Assembly (NCBI GenBank): GCA_002358855.1
Contig: DEPQ01000004.1
Coordinates: 5,288-18,534 of the forward strand
Source: Bacteroidales bacterium UBA3388
Lineage (GTDB): Bacteria > Bacteroidota > Bacteroidia > Bacteroidales > P3
Direction of reading: 5' to 3'
Length of the DNA: 13,247 bases
Part shown: piece by piece, positions 1 to 6,785 of the stretch
How positions within the stretch are numbered: the stretch's first letter is position 1
Layout of the letters: every line of letters begins with the position of its first letter
Made by a program: the position numbers and the translations under genes
Notes under the pieces: generated by a model
Told to the model about the DNA's origin: nothing
The model's database searches: none
Seen by the model: the letters and a program-made list of their open reading frames with translations, nothing else

Positions 1-23
1 TAACCAACTGAACTACTCGCACC
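1..23 (-). tRNA. tRNA gene, 5' part only (identity undetermined)
   Basis: Read on the minus strand, these bases give an acceptor 5' strand followed by TA and a D-arm of the form GTTCAGTTGGTTA, which is a typical tRNA 5' end. The anticodon and 3' half lie outside the window, so the amino acid cannot be assigned. There are eight bases before the TA at positions 8-9 if the gene starts at 23, or seven if it starts at 22. An eight-base acceptor strand starting with G would fit tRNA-His, but this is only a hint. A promoter-like box lies just upstream. Confidence 0.75.
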
Positions 24-36
24 GTGTTTGAGTTTG

Positions 37-68
37 CAAAAGTATATAAAAAATTTAATACGACCAAA
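37..68 (-). promoter_or_regulatory. Bacteroidota-type promoter of the tRNA gene
   Basis: On the minus strand, TACTTTTG (44 to 37) matches the Bacteroidota -7 consensus TAnnTTTG. A TTTG (68 to 65) sits 20 bases upstream of it as a candidate -33 element. The end of the -7 box is about 14 bases from the tRNA 5' end, which leaves room for a short leader removed by RNase P. The assignment rests on consensus and position only. Confidence 0.55.
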
Positions 69-86
69 TTTTTCTTCATTTTTTCT

Positions 87-94
87 TATCTTTG
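87..94 (+). promoter_or_regulatory. -7 promoter box upstream of the flippase gene
   Basis: TATCTTTG matches the TAnnTTTG consensus of Bacteroidota housekeeping promoters exactly. Transcription would start near 100, which gives a leader of only about 11 bases before the ATG at 112. No good -33 TTTG is visible. The short inverted repeat TTTGC (91-95) / GCAAA (98-102) overlaps the box and presumed start and could be incidental. Confidence 0.5.
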
Positions 95-111
95 CACGCA
101 AATATCAAAGA

Positions 112-1305
112 ATGATAAAAAATATACTACATACTATTTTTACAAAGTTCTCATCTGCTGCCTTAGGTTTCTTAACCATTATATTGATTAGCCAAATCCT
201 TGGAGCAGAAGCAAAAGGAGAACAAGCAATAATGGTGTATAACATCAATCTTATGCTGATGTTTTTCACCCTTATAGGCAATTCTACACTCATTTACCTT
301 GTTCCAAGAAAAGATTTCTCTTCTTTGATTATTCCTTCTTTAATTTGGGTATTGTTTTCTGCAATAATTGCCGCCATTGTCTTTATTTTCGTTCTCAAAT
401 CTGGCGTTTTCTACTCCATTATCTGCATAATAATTGCAATTCTTGCGGCTTTGTCAGAAATAAATCAATTCCTATTGCTCGGAAAACAAAAAATCACTCA
501 GGCAAACACACTAAAATTTCTCTATCCCTTAATTTCGTTTTCTTTTATCCTTGTTTTATGGTTATTTGACCGCTTTACAAAGGTTGAAGACTTTATTCTT
601 GCAATGTTTATTGCCTATTTTATTTCTTTATTTTATGGACTTTTTGCTTTAAAAGACGAATATAAAGACATAAAACTATTATCAAAAAAAGATTTTACCT
701 CATCTTTCAAAACTCTTTTCTCGCTTGGAATAACAAAACAAACAGGTTACATTGCTCAAAGTATGAATTATCGTTTGTGTTTCTATATTTTAGGATTTTA
801 TTGTGGTGAAAGACTTGTTGGAATCTACTCAAACGCAGTGTCTTTAAGTGAAGCAGTTATGCTTTTTGGCTCTTCGCTTGCCTTAGTGCAATATTCTTCA
901 CTCTCAAACAACGATAACGACAAAACTTCCAAACAATTTTCTTGGAAAATGAGCAAAATAAATGGCTTATTCACTGCTTTTGCACTCCTTGTCTTGTGTT
1001 TATTGCCTCAAAACGTTTATACATTTATTTTTGGTGAAGGATTCTCAGAAATTTCCACTGCAATCAGAATCCTAAGCATAGGAATACTTCCGTTAAGCAT
1101 TGCAAGCAATTTCACACAGTACTTTTACGCAAAAGGAAACTTTAAAATCAGCACCGTTGCCTCACTAATCGGTTTAGCAATTACTATAATTGCAGGTTTA
1201 ATCCTTATTCCGAAATATCAATTGCAAGGAGCAGCATTAAGCGCAACTCTTTCCTATTTCACAACTTTTGCAATCGAATTTTATTTCTTTGCTTTAAAAA
1301 AATAA
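112..1305 (+). CDS. polysaccharide/oligosaccharide flippase-like membrane protein (Wzx/MATE-like)
   Basis: This 397-residue, very hydrophobic protein has about 12 membrane segments (roughly 12-31, 44-64, 72-95, 100-123, 136-153, 160-180, 222-240, 245-262, 283-308, 319-335, 346-367 and 371-395). The first helix is followed by LGAEAKGEQA, which resembles the 'lGp..yG...' turn after helix 1 in Wzx-type flippases of the MOP superfamily. Such proteins move lipid-linked sugars from the cytoplasmic to the periplasmic face of the inner membrane. I chose the ATG at 112 because the in-frame TTG at 28 lies upstream of the apparent -7 box and would add a non-family N-terminus. The protein is somewhat shorter than many Wzx proteins (about 420-500). 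No sugar-polymer gene cluster surrounds it here, so the substrate is unknown; the gene is divergent from a tRNA and convergent with the DUF2723 gene. Confidence 0.75.
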   Translation: MIKNILHTIFTKFSSAALGFLTIILISQILGAEAKGEQAIMVYNINLMLMFFTLIGNSTLIYLVPRKDFSSLIIPSLIWVLFSAIIAAIVFIFVLKSGVFYSIICIIIAILAALSEINQFLLLGKQKITQANTLKFLYPLISFSFILVLWLFDRFTKVEDFILAMFIAYFISLFYGLFALKDEYKDIKLLSKKDFTSSFKTLFSLGITKQTGYIAQSMNYRLCFYILGFYCGERLVGIYSNAVSLSEAVMLFGSSLALVQYSSLSNNDNDKTSKQFSWKMSKINGLFTAFALLVLCLLPQNVYTFIFGEGFSEISTAIRILSIGILPLSIASNFTQYFYAKGNFKISTVASLIGLAITIIAGLILIPKYQLQGAALSATLSYFTTFAIEFYFFALKK

Positions 1306-1306
1306 G

Positions 1307-1355
1307 TCTTTGAAATAATTTTCTAATTCAAAGAAATAATTTTCTATTTCTTTGA
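1307..1355. terminator. convergent gene-end hairpins, probable bidirectional terminator
   Basis: The space between the stop of the flippase gene (1305) and the stop of the convergent DUF2723 gene (1344) holds two overlapping inverted repeats. TCTTTGAA at 1307-1314 pairs with TTCAAAGA at 1327-1334 (12-base loop). TCAAAGAAAT at 1328-1337 pairs with ATTTCTTTGA at 1346-1355 (8-base loop). They share the middle arm, so only one can form at a time. The stems are A/T-rich and lack a classic GC stem, so termination is inferred from position. Confidence 0.5.
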
Positions 1356-4310
1356 TTCCTGAAAATATTCCATTAGTTTTTCGGGAATTGGTGTTAGATT
1401 CTCTTCGTAATCTTGAGCAAGGGTGTAAATATTTTGCAATTGGGTTACAATGTTTTGTATTTCTTGATAATAGAAATCAGGATTTTCTGTCATTTTTTCA
1501 AATTGTCGTAGTGTGATTTGCAGATATTGATTTATCATTGTAAAGTATTTGTCTGCTAAGGTAATGCGTATGTGTTCTAATCCCCAATCTTGACTTTGTA
1601 AAAGCAAACGATACCAAGTGTTTTCTAATTTTTGGATTTGTATTCTGTCTTGTGCTTGTTGCGAAGTGTTGAGAGCGAAGTATTGTTGCATAATTTGTGA
1701 GAATTGTTTAGTAGATAGGTGTATGTATTCTTCGGATTTGTCTTCTCTTCCTAAAAGTGAATAAATTATTACTAAGTCTGCTGCTGCTTCGGGATAATAA
1801 TGTTGAGAGAATGGAAGGTTTTCTGTGAGAGTGTTGCAGACTATGAGTGCTTTATCTGCTTTATTGTTTTGTAATAGTTTGTATGCAAGGCATATTGTAT
1901 TGTCATAGAATAGTTTTACAAATTCTCGCTCGGTTTCGTTATAATAAACATTTGGTTTGTTAAAGTTTTTCCATTGGAATTTATGAATAAAATTCTCAAA
2001 CATCTTGTCTTCGTTTATTCCTCCTGCTTTTAGGGCTATGATTTCTTGCTTTGCAGTTGGTTTCCCTTCTAATTTGTAGGCAAATCCTTCTAAACTTAGA
2101 TAGTTTTCTAATCCATAGAAATCGTCAATTGAGTATGAAGAAAAATAAATAGGACGTTTTTCTATGTTTGTTGCGATTATATCTAATGCAACAAGGGTTG
2201 ATTTTCCTATTTCTAAGGCATTGTATTGCCAATAAATTGAATCGTTGTCTTTTTTAAGGTAATATTTATTGGTGTTAAGGATATGGAGCGTTGTTCCAAA
2301 GAGTGTATCGGTTAGGGTGTAGGAATCTTTTATTACTTTGGACAAATGTTCTCTGTCAAAACTTGGATAGATTTGATTATATGTGTATTGATTTTCATAT
2401 TGCTTTGGAGTGAGTGTTGTTTCTATTGGAGCTGATTCATATTGTGCTTGATAGATTTGTTTTATATTTGAATCGTCATTCAATAATTGCAAGTTAATTA
2501 CTCTAATATCTGTACGAATGCCCTCAACTGCTTGTGCGTACCAAAGAGGAAAGGTGTCATTGTCGCCATTGACAAAAAGGATTGCGTTTTTATCACAACT
2601 TTCCAGCATGGAAACTGCAAAATTTCTTGCGGTATATTGACCTGCGTGATTATGATCATCAAAATTTTCAATACCCACATAGATTGGAAGAGCAATAAAA
2701 AGAGGTGTTACATAAATTGGACGTCTTAGTCTTATAATATTGGCAATTGTTTGAGAAATTGAATAGATTCCAATAGTCAACCAAAGACTTAACGATGCAA
2801 AGGAAAGTAAAAACACATAATCTCTTTCTCTTGGTTGATATGCAGCTTGATTTAGATAAAGCACAAGGGCAATTGATGTAAAGAAAAAGAGAACAAAATT
2901 TACAAGAAAGAACTTGGAGTCTTTTCTAAGATGATAAAACAATCCTATTATTACTAATAAAAGTGGTATTGCATAGTATAAATTATGTCCTTTTTTTGCT
3001 TGTGGATTTATTGTTTGAGAATTTATATTCATTTTGTTCTCTACATATTTTATACCTGTGGTCCATTGCGAGTTTTTATAGTCTCCATATCCTTGAACAT
3101 CGTTTACCTTTCCTGAAAAGTTATTTAATAGGTATCGAAAATACATATAATTAAGTTGATATGAGAAAAAGAATTGTAGATTTTGCTTAAAGGAAGGTTT
3201 TGGTCTTTCTTCTCCGTTGATTATCACTGTTTCCTCGGGTTGTCCTACCCATTCAATATAACCATTTTCGTATGAAATACTTTCGTAGTTCCACATTCTT
3301 GGGAAAATCGTTTTTTGTTCTTTGGCAAAGATAGGTTTTAGTTGCCCGTTCTCTGTAATTTCAAAATTTTCAGGTGGAAGTGCTGTGAAATATTGTCCAT
3401 AGATAAGCGGAGGTTTTGTAAAATTTTCTCTATTGTAGTAGTTTGCAAATTGTTTTACGTCTTTGGGATTGTATTGATTTATTGGCACTCCCGAATTTGC
3501 ACGGATTGGAATAATAATATAGGTACTTAATCCAATGAGAATAAATATTAGTCCTAAGGTTGAGTATAATAATATCGGTTTTGACTTTTTGTAAGAGATG
3601 AATATAAGAAAGGCTATAAAAAATAAAAAAATTATGATTTTAATTATTGAGTGTGAAGAGAATATCCATATTAAAAAAGTTGGCAATGCAAATTGTATGA
3701 AAAAAATCAATAGTAAGGATAAAAGTAAATAAAGCATTGCTCCTTTAAAAGTAGTTTTTCGTTTATCGAAATAAATAATTAAACAGATAGCAGGCAATGA
3801 AAGTAGCGTGAGTTGATGAACGCAAAGACTAAGTCCTAAAAGTAGACAAGTAAGTATTAGATAATTTACTCTATGTGTTTTAGTCCATTTGATTGTTAGG
3901 TATATTGCAACAAGACTAAGAAGGAGTGAAAGCGGGTAAACATCTGTTTCATTTGCACAAAACCACTGTGAATCCAATACTGCAAAGGTTAGTGCTCCTA
4001 TTGTTGAAGAAGCAATAATTCCTGGTCGCATTTGAGAAAAGCGAGACAATGTATAGACACTTATATGATAAAGCATCATTACACTTAATCCGCTAAAAAT
4101 TGGCATTAAGTATGTAAGAGGAATGATTGAACCTAAAAGTTGAAAGAATGGTGCTCCTGGTGGGTGAGGAATTTGAAGCGTTGAGGAAGTTGCTACAAAC
4201 TCTGCTCCGTCCCAAAACGAAATTGTGGGATATTGTGTGAGGGTATAAAGTGCTGTACTTAGTATCGCTATTATCCAACCGATAATATTTACGACTTTAT
4301 TGTTGTGCAT
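1344..4310 (-). CDS. DUF2723 family membrane protein (TMEM260-like, probable GT-C glycosyltransferase)
   Basis: This 988-residue protein is the last gene of the five-gene minus-strand run and starts 2 bases after the lptE stop. The N-terminus carries the DUF2723 signature: SFWDGAEF (31-38) followed by HPPGAP (49-54), with acidic D34 and E37 in the first loop after helix 1, where GT-C enzymes keep catalytic residues. Many membrane helices fill roughly the first 275 residues, and a second group lies near 465-560. QPRERDY (492-498) and NGDNDTFPLWYA (581-592) are other conserved blocks of the bacterial family. The rest is a soluble, helix-rich C-terminal region. The Pfam family includes human TMEM260, described as a protein O-mannosyltransferase. 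A similar role in Bacteroidota is inference, and neither donor nor acceptor can be told from the sequence. Usual family members have C-G where this one has G-A in the FWD..EF motif. Confidence 0.85.
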   Translation of the reverse strand: MHNNKVVNIIGWIIAILSTALYTLTQYPTISFWDGAEFVATSSTLQIPHPPGAPFFQLLGSIIPLTYLMPIFSGLSVMMLYHISVYTLSRFSQMRPGIIASSTIGALTFAVLDSQWFCANETDVYPLSLLLSLVAIYLTIKWTKTHRVNYLILTCLLLGLSLCVHQLTLLSLPAICLIIYFDKRKTTFKGAMLYLLLSLLLIFFIQFALPTFLIWIFSSHSIIKIIIFLFFIAFLIFISYKKSKPILLYSTLGLIFILIGLSTYIIIPIRANSGVPINQYNPKDVKQFANYYNRENFTKPPLIYGQYFTALPPENFEITENGQLKPIFAKEQKTIFPRMWNYESISYENGYIEWVGQPEETVIINGEERPKPSFKQNLQFFFSYQLNYMYFRYLLNNFSGKVNDVQGYGDYKNSQWTTGIKYVENKMNINSQTINPQAKKGHNLYYAIPLLLVIIGLFYHLRKDSKFFLVNFVLFFFTSIALVLYLNQAAYQPRERDYVFLLSFASLSLWLTIGIYSISQTIANIIRLRRPIYVTPLFIALPIYVGIENFDDHNHAGQYTARNFAVSMLESCDKNAILFVNGDNDTFPLWYAQAVEGIRTDIRVINLQLLNDDSNIKQIYQAQYESAPIETTLTPKQYENQYTYNQIYPSFDREHLSKVIKDSYTLTDTLFGTTLHILNTNKYYLKKDNDSIYWQYNALEIGKSTLVALDIIATNIEKRPIYFSSYSIDDFYGLENYLSLEGFAYKLEGKPTAKQEIIALKAGGINEDKMFENFIHKFQWKNFNKPNVYYNETEREFVKLFYDNTICLAYKLLQNNKADKALIVCNTLTENLPFSQHYYPEAAADLVIIYSLLGREDKSEEYIHLSTKQFSQIMQQYFALNTSQQAQDRIQIQKLENTWYRLLLQSQDWGLEHIRITLADKYFTMINQYLQITLRQFEKMTENPDFYYQEIQNIVTQLQNIYTLAQDYEENLTPIPEKLMEYFQESKK

Positions 4311-4312
4311 TC

Positions 4313-4819
4313 CTACCAGTTTACAAAAGATTTATTGAATATGTCTTCTACTAATTCTTCGCTTATTTCGTTTATTAGGCTTTCTTCTACTTCTGAAAGT
4401 GAGAAATTGCTGTCATAATCTCTAAAACGACTAAATTGTGTTTGGAAATTGTCCTTTGGATTTATTCTATTTTCAAAAACAACTCTTATTGTTATGGTTA
4501 AACGGTTTTTTGCAGCTCTATCATTAGCACCTATCGCTGTTGGAGTAATGCTATATCCTGTAATTGTTCCTCTAAAACTTACATCTGCATTGGAATTTAC
4601 TTGTTGCAAAGAGGTAGAAGAGTTGATTTTGGCAACCAAATCATTGGTTAAGTCACTTGCAAGGGTTGCTTGTACAATGCTTGCCCTGTTTGCAAATGGT
4701 TCTACTTGATATGTTTTTACCTCAGGGGCAATAGACGCTCCCGTGAATGAGTATCCGCCTACACAACTCACAAGAGTGCCTATCAATCCTAAGAATAATA
4801 TTTTTTTGTAAAACTTCAT
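4313..4819 (-). CDS. lptE: LptE family outer-membrane LPS-assembly lipoprotein
   Basis: This 168-residue protein has a lipoprotein signal: a basic start, a hydrophobic core and the lipobox LVSC with the lipidated cysteine at residue 19. The mature part begins GGYSFTGASI and contains the blocks AAKNRLTITIRVVFEN and FSRFRDYDSNF, and it ends DIFNKSFVNW. Together these are the hallmark of the Bacteroidota LptE family. LptE forms the plug of the LptD barrel that inserts LPS into the outer leaflet. It lies 4 bases after the T9SS cargo gene and 2 bases before the DUF2723 gene, so translation is probably coupled. No Shine-Dalgarno sequence is seen. The annotation is secure at the family level, but lptD is not in the window. 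Confidence 0.92.
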   Translation of the reverse strand: MKFYKKILFLGLIGTLVSCVGGYSFTGASIAPEVKTYQVEPFANRASIVQATLASDLTNDLVAKINSSTSLQQVNSNADVSFRGTITGYSITPTAIGANDRAAKNRLTITIRVVFENRINPKDNFQTQFSRFRDYDSNFSLSEVEESLINEISEELVEDIFNKSFVNW

Positions 4820-4823
4820 ATTT

Positions 4824-5774
4824 TTATTTTACAATAACTTTTGTTGTTTTTTCGCCGTTTATTCTTACGAAATAAATGCCTGATTGTTCTATTTCAATAA
4901 TAGAATTTGGTATGTAGTTGTTTATTTCTTTTACTACTTGACCTAATGGATTTACTATTTGGATATAAGAATTGTTTTCACAGTTTATTCTGATTTTTCC
5001 ACTTGTTGGGTTAGGGAAAATAGTAGTTGCAACTTCTGTTTCAACATCTTCTAATGATGAAGAATAGTTTATCATTATGTCATCTAAGTATAATTCAGGG
5101 AAATCAGTTGTTTGAAATTCTTCGCAAGCAACTAATGCAAGAAAAACAATCTCATTTGCTGGCAAATCTGAAATATACATTATTGGAAATTCAAATTGTT
5201 GAAATCCTTCTGTCATAGTTTTTTTTCCATAGTAATCTCCTTCTGCAAAGTATTCTCCTAACCCTATTATAGTTCTTTGTTCGTTTTCTGTGTTAAAAAC
5301 TAATGCCATCATCATATTAGCTTCTCCACTTTGATTATTGAATTTTTGATAACCACTTATACTTGTTGGGCGATTACCTTCTTCTATTTGTAATCCTCCT
5401 GTTATAAAATTTGATAACAAATTCATATAATCCTCTTCTGTAATATCTGAACCATCGTTCATCATAATTTGCATCAACATCTCAAAATTTATGACTCCAT
5501 TTGTAAAAAATGCAGGTATTGCTATAGGTTCCATTTGCATCATTGCTGCAATAGTTGCATCTAACATTTTAGGTGCAATTTTAACTGAATAGTTGCCTGT
5601 GTTGGCATCTGTTGATTGCTCCATTGTACAAAGGTTAAATCCCATAAATCCTAATGTTGACCAACCTTGTGGCATATTTGCTGCCCATGTTTCAAAACTT
5701 GGATTGGTGAATTGTTGTGCTTTTGCTGTAAAACACATTAGCGATACTGCTAATACTACTAATAATTTTTTCAT
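4824..5774 (-). CDS. secreted T9SS cargo with type A sorting domain and a PCMD-like beta-sandwich
   Basis: The 316-residue protein has a Sec signal peptide with likely cleavage after AKA (19|20). The mature part starts FTNPSFETW (22-30), the opening of PCMD/jelly-roll domains of Bacteroidota surface proteins. The later blocks RPTSISGYQKF (135-145) and PELYLDDIMINY (226-237) fit the middle and end of that fold. Residues 252-316 form a type A T9SS sorting domain: IFPNP..G at the start, a QIVNPLGQVV strand, GIYFVRI, and KVIVK at the very end. The protein is therefore expected to cross the outer membrane by T9SS and be released or anchored at the surface. It has 20 methionines, many clustered at 70-117 and 154-156. 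It sits between aroB (5 bases) and lptE (4 bases). The domain assignment is by pattern, and the ligand or substrate is unknown. Confidence 0.85.
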   Translation of the reverse strand: MKKLLVVLAVSLMCFTAKAQQFTNPSFETWAANMPQGWSTLGFMGFNLCTMEQSTDANTGNYSVKIAPKMLDATIAAMMQMEPIAIPAFFTNGVINFEMLMQIMMNDGSDITEEDYMNLLSNFITGGLQIEEGNRPTSISGYQKFNNQSGEANMMMALVFNTENEQRTIIGLGEYFAEGDYYGKKTMTEGFQQFEFPIMYISDLPANEIVFLALVACEEFQTTDFPELYLDDIMINYSSSLEDVETEVATTIFPNPTSGKIRINCENNSYIQIVNPLGQVVKEINNYIPNSIIEIEQSGIYFVRINGEKTTKVIVK

Positions 5775-5779
5775 GTCGT

Positions 5780-6784
5780 TTAATTTTTAATTATTTTTTC
5801 TATTTGTTCTCTACTTATTTTATTTCCTATTGATGCTTTGCCTATTTCTTCTAATAAAACGAATTTATATTCGTAATTTATTGTCTTTTTATCACTATTC
5901 ATATAATTAAATAGTTCTTGAACATCATTTATTGGCTGTATTTTATAGTATTGTTTTATGTATTCTTTGATTCTATTAGTTGTTTTTGAAGATAAATTCT
6001 TACATAAACCAAGTGTGTAATACATTCCGCTTGCTACTGCTTCGCCATGCAATAGGTCTTCTCTTTTTTTCATTGCAATACTTTCTAAGGCATGGCCTAT
6101 TGTGTGTCCGAAATTAAGAATATGACGATAATTCTTATCAAAAGGGTCTTGTTTTACTACACTTTGTTTTAGTTTTATACATTTATTTATGTATTCTTTG
6201 TTTTGTCCTATTTCCAAAGGTGAGAGTTGAATCATTTTTTCAAATAGTTCAAAATCGCAAACAAGAGCTATTTTTAACATCTCTGCTACTCCGCTAAGGA
6301 TTTGTCGTTCCGAAAGGGTTGAAAGAAAAGTTGGTTCAATGCAAACTATGGATTTTTTTAAGAAACAACCTATTTGATTTTTTACTTCTCCAAAATTAAC
6401 TCCACATTTTCCTCCAATTGTTGCATCAACCATTGAAAGAAGAGTAGTAGGGACTAAATAAGTATCTATTCCTCTCTTATAGGTTGCTCCAATGAAAGAA
6501 GTTATATCGGTAATCATTCCCCCTCCCAAGGCAATTAACTGTGTATTTTTGTCATTGCCTTGTTCAATTAGAGTTTGCACAACTGAGGTGTAAGTTTCAA
6601 GGGTTTTGTTTTCATCTCCTGGTTCTATTTCTATTATTTGTGCATCACATAAACTTTCTACTTCGCCTATTAGAGTTGCCAAACAATTATCGTAGGTATT
6701 AGAATCTAATATTATTACTTTTTGCGATTGTTTTTTTCGTCTTAAAATGTTGTTTAATCCTACGAAATCTATTATTTTCTCCAT
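5780..6784 (-). CDS. aroB: 3-dehydroquinate synthase
   Basis: The 334-residue cytoplasmic enzyme converts DAHP to 3-dehydroquinate, the second step of the shikimate pathway, using NAD and a metal ion. ALGGGMITDITSFIGATYKRG (residues 85-105) is the NAD-binding glycine-rich block, and PTTLLSMVDATIGGKCGVNF (112-131) is the substrate-binding loop. The expected metal ligands are present: E168 in GVAEMLK, H227 in NFGHTIGH, and H246 in LLHGE. H231 is the second histidine of the HxxxH motif. The length is near the low end of the family (about 340-370), with a short N-terminus but no missing core motif. The ATG begins one base after the recQ stop codon without a visible Shine-Dalgarno sequence, so translation is probably coupled to recQ. 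Confidence 0.95.
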   Translation of the reverse strand: MEKIIDFVGLNNILRRKKQSQKVIILDSNTYDNCLATLIGEVESLCDAQIIEIEPGDENKTLETYTSVVQTLIEQGNDKNTQLIALGGGMITDITSFIGATYKRGIDTYLVPTTLLSMVDATIGGKCGVNFGEVKNQIGCFLKKSIVCIEPTFLSTLSERQILSGVAEMLKIALVCDFELFEKMIQLSPLEIGQNKEYINKCIKLKQSVVKQDPFDKNYRHILNFGHTIGHALESIAMKKREDLLHGEAVASGMYYTLGLCKNLSSKTTNRIKEYIKQYYKIQPINDVQELFNYMNSDKKTINYEYKFVLLEEIGKASIGNKISREQIEKIIKN

Positions 6785-6785
6785 T

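Noticed and set aside
28..111. In-frame TTG extension of the flippase gene back to position 28
   Set aside because: It overlaps the -7 box and the tRNA promoter, would add a non-family N-terminus, and the ATG at 112 begins at the expected first helix.
4824..5774. The T9SS cargo as an acceptor of the known Bacteroidota O-glycosylation motif D-S/T-hydrophobic, glycosylated by the neighbouring DUF2723 protein
   Set aside because: The mature sequence contains no Asp-Ser or Asp-Thr pair, so this motif is absent. A different acceptor rule cannot be excluded but is unsupported.
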